DNA of 64,000 nucleotides from Halorussus lipolyticus (GTDB taxonomy: Archaea > Halobacteriota > Halobacteria > Halobacteriales > Haladaptataceae). Both the position numbers and the translations under genes were made by a program. The notes beneath the pieces are model-generated. The model did not search any database. It was given only the letters and a program-made list of their open reading frames with translations, and was not told the DNA's origin. Where the stretch lies: assembly GCF_029338375.1 (NCBI RefSeq), contig NZ_CP119804.1, positions 682,001-746,000 on the forward strand. Reading direction: 5' to 3'. Below are positions 52,793 through 61,916 of the stretch, piece by piece; within the stretch, counting starts at the first letter, position 1, and the number at the start of each line of letters is the position of its first letter.

Positions 52793-52954
52793 TCGGCGGA
52801 ACCACCACCGATGAGCCCGAAACGGTGTTTGTAATCTGGGAAGAATAATTAAGCGTTTGAAAGTCGTGTCCCCCGTCGGGGGAGATTCGAAACGGCAGAC
52901 GACGAACGCCGACACGGTTCCGGGAGCGTCGAACCGGGAGATACGAGCAAGCGA

Positions 52955-53049
52955 GTGGGAATGGAAGTTCTCAAAGAGCGCGGACTCGACCCGGAGGAAC
53001 TTCGGGAGCGACTCATCGACGCCATCGGCGCGGAGTTCAGTACTTTTAC
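52955..53049 (+). pseudogene. Dps-like ferritin gene, 5' fragment
   Basis: The first 31 codons of a Dps-like (DPSL) ferritin: VLKERGLDPEELRERLIDAI then GAEFSTFT. They are interrupted after TTTTAC by the IS605-type element and resume in frame at 54610 (YYTNLRMHL). Joining the two flanks with one shared C restores an open frame of about 197 codons. The fragment starts at GTG 52955 or ATG 52961. The reconstructed protein matches the helix-bundle DPSL family, which handles peroxide and iron. Confidence 0.85.
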
Positions 53050-53219
53050 CTAAAAAACAGGCGCTAATGCCCGGTCCTCAAGGAGCAACGCAGGCCGAAG
53101 GCCGAGTAGCGCAGTAGGGCGGGGATACAGCGCCGTCATCGTCTCACAGACACTCTGCACGACAGGCCCACAGGCCAACCGACACGTTTATCAGCCCCGA
53201 CAATGTATCTACATTGTAC

Positions 53220-53363
53220 ATGGGGCAGTTCACAATCAACGGCCACGAAGTCGTGGACGGCGACGTGAAAGCCACCGGCAACGGCGCTCATGTCTACGTC
53301 CCGAAACGGTGGCGTGGCGCGGACGTGAAAGTCGTCCGCACATCCGACCCTACCGACGAATAG
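53220..53363 (+). CDS. DUF2080-like transposon-encoded small protein
   Basis: 47 residues, starting MGQFTINGHEVVDGDVKATG and continuing with HVYVPKRWRGADVKVV, an AbrB/SpoVT-like beta pattern seen in DUF2080 proteins that precede tnpB in haloarchaeal IS1341-type elements. Its stop directly abuts the tnpB ATG (TAGATG), so the two are co-transcribed. It is too short for ordinary gene finders and is probably a regulator of the element. TGTA...TACA symmetry (ATGTATCTACATTGTACAT) lies across its start. Confidence 0.8.
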   Translation: MGQFTINGHEVVDGDVKATGNGAHVYVPKRWRGADVKVVRTSDPTDE

Positions 53364-54593
53364 ATGAACTACAACTACAGGTATCGAATCCGACCGTCCG
53401 ATGACCTCCACAAGCGGTTAACGTGGACTGTCGATACCTGTAGACAGGTCTACAACCACTTCCTCCACCGCCTCAATAGACACGACGATACCTCGTCGTA
53501 CTCCGAGCAGAAGCGCCTGCCGGGCTTGAAAGACTGGTGGACTGACCTGCGAGACGTTCACTCGAAGGTGTTGCAGAAAGTCGTCCAGCGGTTGTACGAC
53601 AACCTCTCGACGCTCAAAGCCCGGAAGCAGAACGGCTACAGCGTCGGGGAGTTAAAGTGGAAAGCACCGGGCGAGTACCAATCGTTCACTTACAGTCAGT
53701 CCGGCTTCGAACTCAAAAACACGAGTGGTCGGACTCGACTCTGGCTCTCGAAGATTGGTGATATCCCCATCACATTTCACCGCAACCTGCCCGACGACGC
53801 TACCATCAAAACCGTCACGGTCAAACGCGAACCCACCGGCAAGTGGTACGCCGTCCTCGGCGTCGAAACCCCCGACGACCCACCCGAGAAACCCGACAAA
53901 GTGACTGACGCAGTTGGCATCGACGTGGGTATTCTGAAATACGTCCACGACAGCGATGGAACTGCTGTTGAGTCGCCGGACCTTTCCGACGAACGCGAGC
54001 GGTTGGAACGCGCCCAACGCAACCTCTCGCGGAAAGAACACGGCTCGAACAACTGGGAGGAACAACGCAAGACGGTCGCTCGACGCCACGCCGGTTTGAA
54101 GCGCAAGAGACGTGATTTCTTGCACAAACTCTCGGCGTACTACGCCCGCGAGTACGACCTTGTGGCTGTCGAGGACTTGGACGCGAAGGGACTGGTCGAA
54201 CTACCGGGCAACTCTCGAAACCGCGCCGGGGCCTCGTGGGGGACGTTCCTCCGAATGCTCGAATACAAGTGCGAACGCGAAGGAACGTACTTCGTCGCCG
54301 TGGACCCCCGAGGCACGACCAAAGAGTGCGCGTCGTGTGGCGTCGAGACGGACAAGCCGTTGTGGGTACGCGAGCATTCGTGTCCGTCGTGTGGGTTCGA
54401 GGCGGACAGAGACGCGAATGCGTCGTGGAACATTCGTTCTCGCGGTTTCGACAACGTAGGGACGGGCTGTCCCGAATCAACGCCTGTGGAGACTGCGCTC
54501 CCTACGGACACCGATTCGGTGTCTGCAAAGCGCGTCATCGAAGCAGGAAGCCCCACCCTCAAGGAACGAACCGCGTCAGCGGTGAGCGAATAG
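53364..54593 (+). CDS. tnpB: TnpB RNA-guided endonuclease (IS1341-type OrfB)
   Basis: 409 residues, the usual size. The RuvC-like active site is complete: Asp187 (AVGIDVGIL), Glu270 ([11 protein letters not shown]) and Asp350 (ADRDANAS). The zinc ribbon has Cys322/Cys325 (CASCG) and Cys340/Cys343 (CPSCGF). TnpB is guided by an omega-RNA made from the element's right end and cleaves donor sites so that the element is retained. No frameshift or missing motif, so it is potentially active. The C-terminal 45 residues are Ser/Thr-rich and weakly conserved. It is encoded on the same strand as the broken host gene. Confidence 0.95.
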   Translation: MNYNYRYRIRPSDDLHKRLTWTVDTCRQVYNHFLHRLNRHDDTSSYSEQKRLPGLKDWWTDLRDVHSKVLQKVVQRLYDNLSTLKARKQNGYSVGELKWKAPGEYQSFTYSQSGFELKNTSGRTRLWLSKIGDIPITFHRNLPDDATIKTVTVKREPTGKWYAVLGVETPDDPPEKPDKVTDAVGIDVGILKYVHDSDGTAVESPDLSDERERLERAQRNLSRKEHGSNNWEEQRKTVARRHAGLKRKRRDFLHKLSAYYAREYDLVAVEDLDAKGLVELPGNSRNRAGASWGTFLRMLEYKCEREGTYFVAVDPRGTTKECASCGVETDKPLWVREHSCPSCGFEADRDANASWNIRSRGFDNVGTGCPESTPVETALPTDTDSVSAKRVIEAGSPTLKERTASAVSE

Positions 54594-54609
54594 GGTGGGG
54601 AGGAAGTCA

Positions 54610-55108
54610 CTACTACACCAACCTCCGGATGCACCTCGCGGGCCACGAGGACTACAAGGAAATCACCGAGGACGCGCGACTGGAGGACCGCGCGCACTTC
54701 GAGTTGGTCGCGCCCCGCGTCTACGAACTCGGCGGGTCGCTTCCCAACGACATCGGCGACTTCATGGGTCGGGCGTCGTGTCCGCACGCCGAACTGCCGG
54801 CGTCCTATCAGGGCGAGGGAGCGGCCGACATTAGTGAGGGTGCCGACGCCGAGGAGATTCTGGAGGTTCTACTCGAAGCAGAGCGGTGCGCCATCCGGAC
54901 GTGGGCCGAAATCTGTGACATGACGCAGGGCAAGGACCCCCGGACCTACGACATGGCCAGTCGAATCCTGCAAGAGGAGATAGAACACGAAGCGTGGTTC
55001 GTGGAACTCCTCTCGATGGAGCGCGACGGCGAGGCCAACCCGGCGGGCCACTTCGTCCGGGGCGAAGCGCCCTACTCGACCAACCGCCGCATCAACGACT
55101 CGGCGTAG
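54610..55108 (+). pseudogene. Dps-like ferritin gene, 3' fragment
   Basis: In frame from the right insertion junction, 165 codons: [41 protein letters not shown] and finally [15 protein letters not shown]. The metal-binding helix residues ED...E..H and E..H of DPSL/rubrerythrin-like ferritins are retained here. It lacks the first helix, which remains at 52955-53049. An open frame continues backward into tnpB's right end but has no plausible start, so the fragment is probably not translated. Confidence 0.85.
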
Positions 55109-55237
55109 CGACTGACCGCGGAAACCGGCGGTTCGGCGGCCGACCGCCGAGAGACGCCGCGTGACGACCGAGCGTCCGGTGACGACTGCTGTCGGGGCAC
55201 TCGGTGGTTTTTGACGGGCAACTGCCCGGCGGATTTC

Positions 55238-56179
55238 CTACCGGCGAGCACCCGGTGAACTGTCCGGCGACGAGTGGCCGCCGAGGCCCCGACCGAGATA
55301 GTCGAGCGTGGCCTGCCATGCGTCCGCCGCGGCGCGGGCGTTCGCCCCGTGGGTCCCGCCGAGTCGGTGGGTGGCGTCGGGATTCGTGCGCCCGTCGGGT
55401 CGGTAGGGCGTCCGAATCGCGTGGCCCGCGTCGGGGAAGACCAGATGCTCTGCGGGCCACGAGTGGTCGGCGAGACGGTCGTCCGCGACTCCCGCGAGGT
55501 CCGCCGAGGGCCAGATTGCGTCGTCGCCGCCCGAAACCAGCAGGACCGGCCCGTCGATGCGTTCGACCGGAATCGCGGCCTCGCGGAGTTGCTCGTCGGT
55601 GGCGTTCTCCACCGCGAGCGTCGAGGCGTCTACGTCGTCGTTCTCCACCACGTCCTCGAAACCGTCCTGTTCGGCCGTCACGAGTTCGTCCACCGGGAGG
55701 TAGGGAATCACCTCGCCGTCGAGGGTCCACGCCGGGCCTTCCTCCTCGACGCCGGGCATCCACGTCGGTGCGGGGAAAGTGTAGCCGCTGGCCGAGTAGG
55801 CGACGATTGCGCCCACTCGGTCGAAGTGCGCGCCGGTCAGCATCACGGCCTCGCCGCCGCGCGAGAATCCGACCGCGCCGACGCGCTCGCCGTCTACTTC
55901 GGGTTGGTCAACCAGCCAGTCGATTGCGCGCCCGAAGTACTCCAGCGGGATGCGGTCGAGGCCGTCGGGGCGGCCCGGCCCGTCGAAGTACTCGACGCAG
56001 AAGGCGGCGTAGCCGTGGTGCGCGAGGCGGCGAGCGTAGTGGCGTTCGTAGCCGCCACCGCCGCCAGACCCGTGGACGACGAGGAGACCGGGGTGCGGGC
56101 CACTGCCGAGGCCCGCGAACAGGGTGCCGGTCAGGTCGTCGCGGCGAACGTCGCGGGTCGGAACGAGGTCGGCGCTCAT
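55238..56179 (-). CDS. alpha/beta hydrolase (BAAT/dienelactone hydrolase-like)
   Basis: 313 residues from MSADLVPTRDV; the frame is open further upstream, but that part is not protein-like. The nucleophile elbow is GFSRGG (Ser106), the acid is probably in VSGGDDAIWPS and the His is in DAGHAIRTPYRPDG. The opening PGLLVVHGSGGGGGYERHYARRLAHHGY forms the oxyanion side. It most resembles acyl-CoA thioester hydrolases with the BAAT C-terminal domain, so an acyl-CoA or ester substrate is likely. Cytoplasmic. Confidence 0.87.
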   Translation of the reverse strand: MSADLVPTRDVRRDDLTGTLFAGLGSGPHPGLLVVHGSGGGGGYERHYARRLAHHGYAAFCVEYFDGPGRPDGLDRIPLEYFGRAIDWLVDQPEVDGERVGAVGFSRGGEAVMLTGAHFDRVGAIVAYSASGYTFPAPTWMPGVEEEGPAWTLDGEVIPYLPVDELVTAEQDGFEDVVENDDVDASTLAVENATDEQLREAAIPVERIDGPVLLVSGGDDAIWPSADLAGVADDRLADHSWPAEHLVFPDAGHAIRTPYRPDGRTNPDATHRLGGTHGANARAAADAWQATLDYLGRGLGGHSSPDSSPGARR

Positions 56180-56384
56180 GGTCGAAGGTGGTATCACGAC
56201 GCCGATAAATCCCGCCGGTTCCGGCGGTCCGGCGGGAAGACGACGCGCTTTGCCGTTGTGGCGTTGGAAAGATATACAATGCTTTAGGAAATCCAAATGC
56301 TTCTAAAAGAATTATATGGATATTCAAAGGAATTATTATTCTGTCTACAACGGCCGTCCGCGTGAACGACGCCGGTCCCCGCGG

Positions 56385-57794
56385 CTACTCGGCGGGCGAC
56401 TCGACCGACTGCTCGGCCGGTGCCCGTCGCTCGCGCCACTCCTCGCGCTCGTGAACCTTCATCTGGACGGGCTTTTTGGGTCTCGCGGTGATGCTCATTC
56501 GGAGGTCCAGACTCGGCCCCGAGACCTGTTCGAGGTGGAACCGCTGGAGAATCGTCGCCAGCACGAGGCGGGCCTCCAGCATGGCGAACCGGTCGCCGAT
56601 GCACCGCCGGGGTCCGGCCGCGAACGGGAAGTACGCGAGTCGGGGCAAAGACTGCTCGAAGTCGCCGGTCCACCGCTCGGGCCGGAAGGCCATCGGGTCG
56701 TCGTACCACCGGGGGTCGCGGTGGACGACGTGCTGGCTCATCCCCACCGTCTCGCCCGCCGGAATCCGGTAGTCGCCCACCCGGTCGTCTTCGACCGGTT
56801 CGCGGACGATGCTCGGCACCGGCGGGTAGAGGCGCATCGACTCCTTGACGACCTGTTCGAGGTAGGTGAGGTCCGGCAGGTCGCGGAAGGTCGGCGTCTT
56901 CGAACCCAACTCGTCGTCCAACTCCTCGACCAGTTTCCGCTCCACGTCGCCGTGCTGGGCCAGCAGGAAGAAGGTGAACGTCAGCGCCAGCGCGGTGGTC
57001 TCGTGGCCCGCCAGCAGGAGCGTCATCACCTCGTCGCGGACCTGCCGCAGACTCATCCCCTCGCCCTCGTCGTCGCGCGCTGTGAGCAACATCGACACCA
57101 CGTCCTCGTCGGTCGGGTTGCGCTTTCGCTCCTTGATGATTCGGGCCACGACGCGGTTCAGGTCGGTGACGGCCGTCTCGAAGCGCCGGCGCTCGGGCGT
57201 CGGCACCTGCTCGGGGAGGAGGTCGGCGTAGGAGAACTCCGAGGCCTTCATCACGGTTTCCAACGCCTCGCCGACCTCCTCGGACTCGTCGCTCAGGTCG
57301 ATGCCGAACATGGCGCGTCCGATGATTTCGAGCGTCAGCGCGGTCATGTCCGAATGCACGTCTCGGACCTCGCCCGCCCGCCACCGACCCATGTGGTCCT
57401 CGGTCACGTCGGTCATCATCTCGGCGTAGGTCGAGATGCGGTCGGGGTGGAAGGCGGGTTCCACGAGGTGGCGCTGTCGCCGCCAGAACTCGCCTTCGGC
57501 GTTCAGCACGCCGTTCCCGAGGACCGGCCCGAGCGTCTCCTGAAACAGTTCGCCCTTGACGTAGTTCTGGTTGTTCTGGACCAGCACGTGTTCGACGTGT
57601 TCGGGATTGGCGAGGTTGTACATCCACCCACCGGGGACCTTCCAGCGCACCACGTCGCCGTACTCGCGGTGGACCCGGCGCTCGAAGCCGAACGGGTCGC
57701 GGGCGTACTCCGGCAGACTTCCGAGTACCGGAAGACCGTCGGGTCCGGGTGGCGTGCGTCCTCCTCGGGGCGTCTCTCCCCCTCGGTGTGTCAT
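56385..57794 (-). CDS. cytochrome P450
   Basis: 469 residues from MTHRGGETPR. The I-helix oxygen-binding motif LLLAGHETTALAL, the K-helix ExxR in KESMRLYPPVPSI, the meander FRPERWTGDFEQ and the heme loop FPFAAGPRRCIGDRFA (Cys398) are all present. The pattern is close to bacterial CYP102/CYP110-like and haloarchaeal P450s. It is a monooxygenase; substrate unknown, fatty acids or terpenoids being common for the group. A longer frame (to 57851) adds a hydrophobic segment LYLVFNAGYLGV, so a membrane-anchored start is a real alternative. Confidence 0.93.
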   Translation of the reverse strand: MTHRGGETPRGGRTPPGPDGLPVLGSLPEYARDPFGFERRVHREYGDVVRWKVPGGWMYNLANPEHVEHVLVQNNQNYVKGELFQETLGPVLGNGVLNAEGEFWRRQRHLVEPAFHPDRISTYAEMMTDVTEDHMGRWRAGEVRDVHSDMTALTLEIIGRAMFGIDLSDESEEVGEALETVMKASEFSYADLLPEQVPTPERRRFETAVTDLNRVVARIIKERKRNPTDEDVVSMLLTARDDEGEGMSLRQVRDEVMTLLLAGHETTALALTFTFFLLAQHGDVERKLVEELDDELGSKTPTFRDLPDLTYLEQVVKESMRLYPPVPSIVREPVEDDRVGDYRIPAGETVGMSQHVVHRDPRWYDDPMAFRPERWTGDFEQSLPRLAYFPFAAGPRRCIGDRFAMLEARLVLATILQRFHLEQVSGPSLDLRMSITARPKKPVQMKVHEREEWRERRAPAEQSVESPAE

Positions 57795-57929
57795 GAGTTC
57801 GGCTACGGCCCGGACGCCCAAGTAGCCCGCGTTAAAAACGAGGTACAACAAGAATCGGGTTCACCGCTACCGCGGTACTCCGGCGGCGATAGCACCGTCC
57901 GGCGAAGCACGACGCCGACGAAACGTGAG

Positions 57930-58958
57930 TCACTCCTGATACGACTGCCGGAGGACGAACGGGCCGATGGCCAGCGTGTGCTTGGCCACCATCACGATTC
58001 GCAGGATGAAGGTCAGAAACAGCAGGAAGGGGACGAGCGTGACGGTGAACGCGGCCCCGACGACCCACGTGATGTTCGGGACGCCGAGCGTGACCCCCGG
58101 AAAGGTCTTCGCGCCGACGAACGCCAGCATCGTCCCGGCCACGACCAGCGCCGGGACTGCCGCGTAGAGGATGTACCGCGAGAGGTCCACGAGTTCCCAC
58201 TGGAAGTAGAGGGTCTTGATTTGCTCGCGGGCGGGGCCGAACATCGTCAGCGCGGTTTCCAAGTCGTGAAACGCCTCGTCGTCCTCGTCGTCCAGACTGT
58301 CCGAGAACTCCTCGGTGATGCGCTCGATTTGGTAGATTTTCCACGAGTAGTTGTAGTCGAGCGCCGCGCCCAACACGCCGAAGGTGCCGAACTGCGTGTC
58401 TTCGAGTCTCCGCATCGTCTTGTCGGCATTCTGCCGAAGGCTGTCGAGGAGTTCGCCGACTTGCCGACGTAACTCGTCGTCGTCGTTGTCCGCGAGTTGC
58501 TCCTCCAAGTCGTCGGCCCGGCGCTCGTTGGCTTCCAGAAGTTGCCCGAGGAACTTCGCGGGGTCGGCCTCCGGCGCGGACTCGAACAGGTCGGTCGCGT
58601 AGGTCCGGAAGTCCATCGCGTCGCTCATGCGCTGGCGCTGGTCGCCCAGCGGCCCGTTCTCTTGGGAGATGACGAGTTGGCTGATGGTGACGACCAGCGT
58701 CGTCCCGGTGATGACGGTGCCTATCATAGTCGAGAACATGGTTTCGATGGTGTCGGCCGACTGAACTGCGGTCTGCAGTGAGGGGAAGGCCACGGTGCTG
58801 ACCGCGACGAACGCGCCGAAGACGGCGACAGCGAGCAGGCCGGTCACGGCGAATCGGTTTCCGCCCAGCAGAAACCAGTCGTAGAACCGGTTCAGGCCGA
58901 CGCGCTCGCGGAGGGTGTTGGCGGACCGAATCTCGTCGGAGTCGCCGGACTCACTCAT
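57930..58958 (-). CDS. four-helix membrane protein with acidic coiled-coil domain
   Basis: 342 residues from MSESGDSDEI. Two N-terminal helices (AVTGLLAVAVFGAFVAVSTV; MIGTVITGTTLVVTISQLV), a large hydrophilic middle (LGQLLEANERRADDLEEQLADNDDDELRRQVGELLDSL) and two C-terminal helices (YAAVPALVVAGTMLAFVG; AFTVTLVPFLLFLTFILRIVMVA). Its start overlaps the upstream small gene by eight bases. It resembles conserved haloarchaeal membrane proteins of unknown function. The layout suggests a membrane sensor or channel-like protein, without proof. Confidence 0.8.
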   Translation of the reverse strand: MSESGDSDEIRSANTLRERVGLNRFYDWFLLGGNRFAVTGLLAVAVFGAFVAVSTVAFPSLQTAVQSADTIETMFSTMIGTVITGTTLVVTISQLVISQENGPLGDQRQRMSDAMDFRTYATDLFESAPEADPAKFLGQLLEANERRADDLEEQLADNDDDELRRQVGELLDSLRQNADKTMRRLEDTQFGTFGVLGAALDYNYSWKIYQIERITEEFSDSLDDEDDEAFHDLETALTMFGPAREQIKTLYFQWELVDLSRYILYAAVPALVVAGTMLAFVGAKTFPGVTLGVPNITWVVGAAFTVTLVPFLLFLTFILRIVMVAKHTLAIGPFVLRQSYQE

Positions 58959-59196
58959 CGTCGGTCTCGAAATCGGTGGTCGTCTCGTCGCTCCCGCCAT
59001 CGTCCCCGTCGGCGGGGCGTCTGAACACGAGGAACTTGGTCCCGCCACCCACGTAGTCGATGGTCTCGTCGAGTTCCCACCCCTCGTCGGCGGCCTCGTT
59101 CAGGACCGACGAGGGGTCGCGGGCCTCCTTCTGAGAGGTCTCGCGGGGCGGTTGGACGACTCGGTACTCCCACTGCTGGGGCGCGTCAGCGTTCAT
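58951..59196 (-). CDS. small DUF4177-like protein
   Basis: 81 residues. QWEYRVVQPPRETSQKEARD, then LNEAADEGWELDETIDYVGGGTKFLVFRRP, matches the DUF4177 pattern (WEYxVV...LNxxGxxGWELxxxxxxxxxxxLVFxRP). An acidic tail of about 20 residues follows. It overlaps the downstream membrane protein gene by eight bases, so they are one operon. Function unknown. Confidence 0.85.
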   Translation of the reverse strand: MNADAPQQWEYRVVQPPRETSQKEARDPSSVLNEAADEGWELDETIDYVGGGTKFLVFRRPADGDDGGSDETTTDFETDDE

Positions 59197-59269
59197 CCTA
59201 CGGAACTGACGGGAGTCTACGGGCTAAACGTGGTGGCCCCGCCGACGACGCAACCGGAGAGCAAACGTC

Positions 59270-59608
59270 TCAGTTTCGCGTTCGGAGTCCATAGAGGATC
59301 GACGCCATTCCCCCGACCTTGCTGGTCTGGGTCAGGAGAGCTATCGGCGTCTCCCCGATAGCTGGCACTGCGAGGTAGACCAAGAACAGTCCAGCGGGCA
59401 CCCCGACGATCAGCACGAACCCGAGGGCGACGAAGAACATCGGCCGGCTCTGGTGGTCGAGATACCCCCGGAACGCAATATAGCTGATAACGAGGCCCAG
59501 CAAGACGCTCACGGCCTCGGTGAACGCTACGAACCCGGATACTGCCTCGGGGACCGCGACCTGCAACGGACCGCCTGCGAGCGACACCGCGGCGAGGACG
59601 CCGGTCAT
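59270..59608 (-). CDS. DUF7521-like membrane protein
   Basis: 112 residues with three hydrophobic helices (VAFTEAVSVLLGLVISYIAFRGY; PMFFVALGFVLIVGVPAGLFLVYLA; IALLTQTSKVGGMASILYGL). The ATG overlaps the regulator's stop by four bases (ATGA). The pair of winged-helix protein and DUF7521 is frequent in haloarchaea and here parallels the operon at 36463. It probably acts with the regulator in membrane-linked signalling (inference). Confidence 0.82.
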   Translation of the reverse strand: MTGVLAAVSLAGGPLQVAVPEAVSGFVAFTEAVSVLLGLVISYIAFRGYLDHQSRPMFFVALGFVLIVGVPAGLFLVYLAVPAIGETPIALLTQTSKVGGMASILYGLRTRN

Positions 59609-59946
59609 AGTTCCTCCACGAGCCTGACGAACCGCTCGGACATGCTCTCGCCGCCCGAGACGACGACTTCGACGCCATCGTCGGTGAACTCGAACGAGAC
59701 GCGTTCGAGGTCCGAACTGTACACCTTGTGGTGGTGGCCGTCGTCGTCCACGTGCATGGTTTCGGTCATCATATCGTATCTCTGGAGCGCTTCGAGTCGG
59801 CGATAGACGGTCGGGGTCGAGACGCCGCACCGGTCGGCCAGTTCGCGTGCCGATAGTGCCTCGGTCCGAGCCTCGACCAGCATCTGACGCACGGTGGCGT
59901 TATCCAGCAACGCCGCCACGTCCGACACGTCGCTCTCCTCGCTCAC
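59605..59946 (-). CDS. winged-helix (ArsR-like) transcriptional regulator
   Basis: 113 residues from GTG (MSEESDVSDVAALL). The HTH is TEALSARELADRCGVSTPTVYRRLEALQRYDMMTE. The wing and C-terminus (DDDGHHHKVYSSDLERVSFEF) contain GHHH, a possible metal or effector site. The ArsR-like wHTH plus DUF7521 operon is a known haloarchaeal gene pair. The 12 codons upstream from 59982 were not used because they lie over the AT-rich promoter. Confidence 0.87.
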   Translation of the reverse strand: MSEESDVSDVAALLDNATVRQMLVEARTEALSARELADRCGVSTPTVYRRLEALQRYDMMTETMHVDDDGHHHKVYSSDLERVSFEFTDDGVEVVVSGGESMSERFVRLVEEL

Positions 59947-60046
59947 GGTGAATACCTCTCCTATGAGAACATAAAGCGACACGGCCGACTACACGCGATG
60001 AAGTCGGTCCCTATCGGTTAAGACTGAAGGGCGAATATCAGTCGGT

Positions 60047-60865
60047 ATGGAAACCAATTATGACGAAAGCGTCGGTCGCACACGAGGAGGTGGGTCTCTC
60101 ATCGGGCGAACACTTCGGGTGTTCGCCGTCTCGCTCGTCGGCATCGCCGGCCTCGGAATCAGTCTCTACTTCGGCGACACCCTCCCGCCGATTCCGGAGG
60201 TGTCGCCGACCGTGGCCGTCGCGCTCTCGCTCGTCACGCCGGCGATACTGCTGTTAGTCGCGTCTGCTGTCGGCGCGTTTTGCGCGCCCCGAGTGGGCCT
60301 CCGGTCGCACATCGCCGGTGTATCCGTCGAGCGAGCGACGGAGACGAACGGTGTGACCGGAGGAGTCACCGCGGAGGCCCGCCACGCGATTCCGTGGGGA
60401 CTGTTCGCGGGCGTCCTCCTCGTCGGACTCGACGCGACGTTCGCGGCGGTCACCGACCTGTCGCTCGCAACCGGGGGGTCCACGGTCGGAGCGGTCATCG
60501 CTTCGCTCCCGATGCGGTTCCTTTACGGAGGTATCGCCGAGGAAGTGATGCTCCGGTGGGGGTTCATGGCGTTGCTCGCGTTGGTCATCGCCGGCGTCGC
60601 CGGACAGGGCCGGACCCCGAGTCGAGGAGTAATGTGGACGAGCATCGTGGTCAGCGCCGTGGTCTTCGGTCTCGCCCACCTCCCGGCCGTCGCGCAGACT
60701 GCCGGGCTGACACCCCTGATTGTCGCCCGGACGATTCTTCTGAACTCGGTGGGCGGAATACTCTTTGGCTGGCTGTTCTGGCGCGACAGCCTCGAAGCCG
60801 CGATGGTCGGTCACGCGAGTGCCCACGTGATTCTCGCATCGAGCGCGTTCGTCGTAGCGCTCTGA
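60047..60865 (+). CDS. CPBP-family intramembrane metalloprotease
   Basis: 272 residues and about seven membrane helices. The CPBP/Abi motifs are present: EEVMLR in GGIAEEVMLRWGFMALL (motif 1), FGLAHLPAV (motif 2 His) and GHASAH in EAAMVGHASAHVIL (motif 3/4). The family includes CAAX prenyl proteases and bacteriocin-immunity proteins. The haloarchaeal role is unknown. It is convergent with the ABC exporter, with a 1-bp gap. Confidence 0.9.
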   Translation: METNYDESVGRTRGGGSLIGRTLRVFAVSLVGIAGLGISLYFGDTLPPIPEVSPTVAVALSLVTPAILLLVASAVGAFCAPRVGLRSHIAGVSVERATETNGVTGGVTAEARHAIPWGLFAGVLLVGLDATFAAVTDLSLATGGSTVGAVIASLPMRFLYGGIAEEVMLRWGFMALLALVIAGVAGQGRTPSRGVMWTSIVVSAVVFGLAHLPAVAQTAGLTPLIVARTILLNSVGGILFGWLFWRDSLEAAMVGHASAHVILASSAFVVAL

Positions 60866-60866
60866 G

Positions 60867-61916
60867 CTACGAACCCAGTCCTCGCCGTGCCACCAACTGC
60901 CGGAGGACGACGAACGCTGTGAGCGACACCGCGAGATAGCCGACCACCGAGAGGTGGGTCAACCGGGTCGGACTCCCGATGGCCAACTTCGCCACCGCGT
61001 TGGCGGGCGACTCGGGCAGGAGGTAGGTCGAACTGAACACGACCAGCACGCCCATCGAGAACAGGAACTGGGCCTGCTTGCGCTCCCGGAAGGCCAGCGC
61101 GGCGGTCGCACCCATCGTCACCACGCCGACCGAAAAGCCGGTCACGAGGACCAGAATCTCCACCGGATTCGCTATCGTCGTCCCGTTGAACGACAACAGC
61201 GCCAGCCACGCCCCGGCCTGCACCGGCGCGAGGACGCCCATCGCCAGCATCTTGCCGTCCACGATGTCCACGCTCGTCAGGGGCGTCACCCGCAGGAGTT
61301 CCAGCGTCCCGCGGTCGTACTCCTCTGCGATGGCGTCCACCGCGACGCTCCCGCTGACGAACACCGGCAGGAAGGTAAGCAGGGGCACCAGCACGGTGTA
61401 GGTGAACCCGAAGTAGGGACTGGACGACGAGTCCGGCGGCAGTTCGACCGGTTGGCGTTCGAGGCGATGGCTCAGACGCTTTCGCTCGGACCGCTCGAAG
61501 GCCTCCAGCACGCCCTTGATTTGGGTCACGACCAGCGTGGTCCTGACGTTTCCATCGGGGGCGACTGCCCTCACGCGCGCCCGCCCGTCGGGCGTACGTT
61601 CTACTTCAAGTACGGCGTGAATCACCCCCCGGTCGAACGCGCGCCGCGCGGCGGCGTCGTCGCCGTACTCGACTGCGCGCCACCCGTCTTGCTCCTCGAT
61701 GACCGGCACGAGGTCCTCGCGGGCCTCGCCGGTCACGCCGAAGTTCACGACGAACTGGTTCGAGACCGAACCGGGGTCGTAGAGCGAGACCAACCCGACC
61801 GCGAGGAAGGACGAGAACGCCGCGACGAACAACTGGATGAGGATGGCCAGCACGATGGTCTTCTCGCTCCGGAGCGACGCCAACTCGCGCTTGGCGACCG
61901 TCAGGCGCTTACCCAA
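60867..61916 (-). CDS. ABC-2 type transporter permease
   Basis: 349 residues. The N-terminus AKRELASLRSEKTIVLAILIQLFVAAFSSF gives helix 1. A large extracellular domain (about 60-175) with GVTGEAREDLVPVIEEQ follows, then five C-terminal helices beginning YTVLVPLLTFLPVFVSGSV with VDAIAEEYDRGTLELLRVTPL, the ABC-2/NatB-like signature. It overlaps the upstream permease-PrsW gene by eight bases. It works with the ATPase ending at 63777, as an exporter of Na+ or other substrates. Confidence 0.9.
   Translation of the reverse strand: MGKRLTVAKRELASLRSEKTIVLAILIQLFVAAFSSFLAVGLVSLYDPGSVSNQFVVNFGVTGEAREDLVPVIEEQDGWRAVEYGDDAAARRAFDRGVIHAVLEVERTPDGRARVRAVAPDGNVRTTLVVTQIKGVLEAFERSERKRLSHRLERQPVELPPDSSSSPYFGFTYTVLVPLLTFLPVFVSGSVAVDAIAEEYDRGTLELLRVTPLTSVDIVDGKMLAMGVLAPVQAGAWLALLSFNGTTIANPVEILVLVTGFSVGVVTMGATAALAFRERKQAQFLFSMGVLVVFSSTYLLPESPANAVAKLAIGSPTRLTHLSVVGYLAVSLTAFVVLRQLVARRGLGS

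Larger units (their letters stand above)
53050..54609 (+). mobile_element. IS605-superfamily, IS1341-type element with tnpB only
   Basis: About 1.56 kb, bounded by the host sequence TTAC on the left and CTACTACACC on the right, with no target duplication, as expected for HUH-type insertion. It carries a DUF2080-like gene and an intact tnpB but no tnpA. The left end (53050-53219) has subterminal hairpins with GGCCGAAGGCC. The right end has CCCCACCCT (about 54551-54559) pairing with AGGGTGGGG (54592-54600) and an inner ACCGC/GCGGT. This is the 3' scaffold region of the omega-RNA, ending GGAAGTCA. It needs a TnpA in trans to move. Confidence 0.9.

Noticed and set aside
54236..54610. In-frame upstream extension of the ferritin 3' fragment
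   Set aside because: This part is the third frame of tnpB and the element's right end; homology starts only at YYTNLR.
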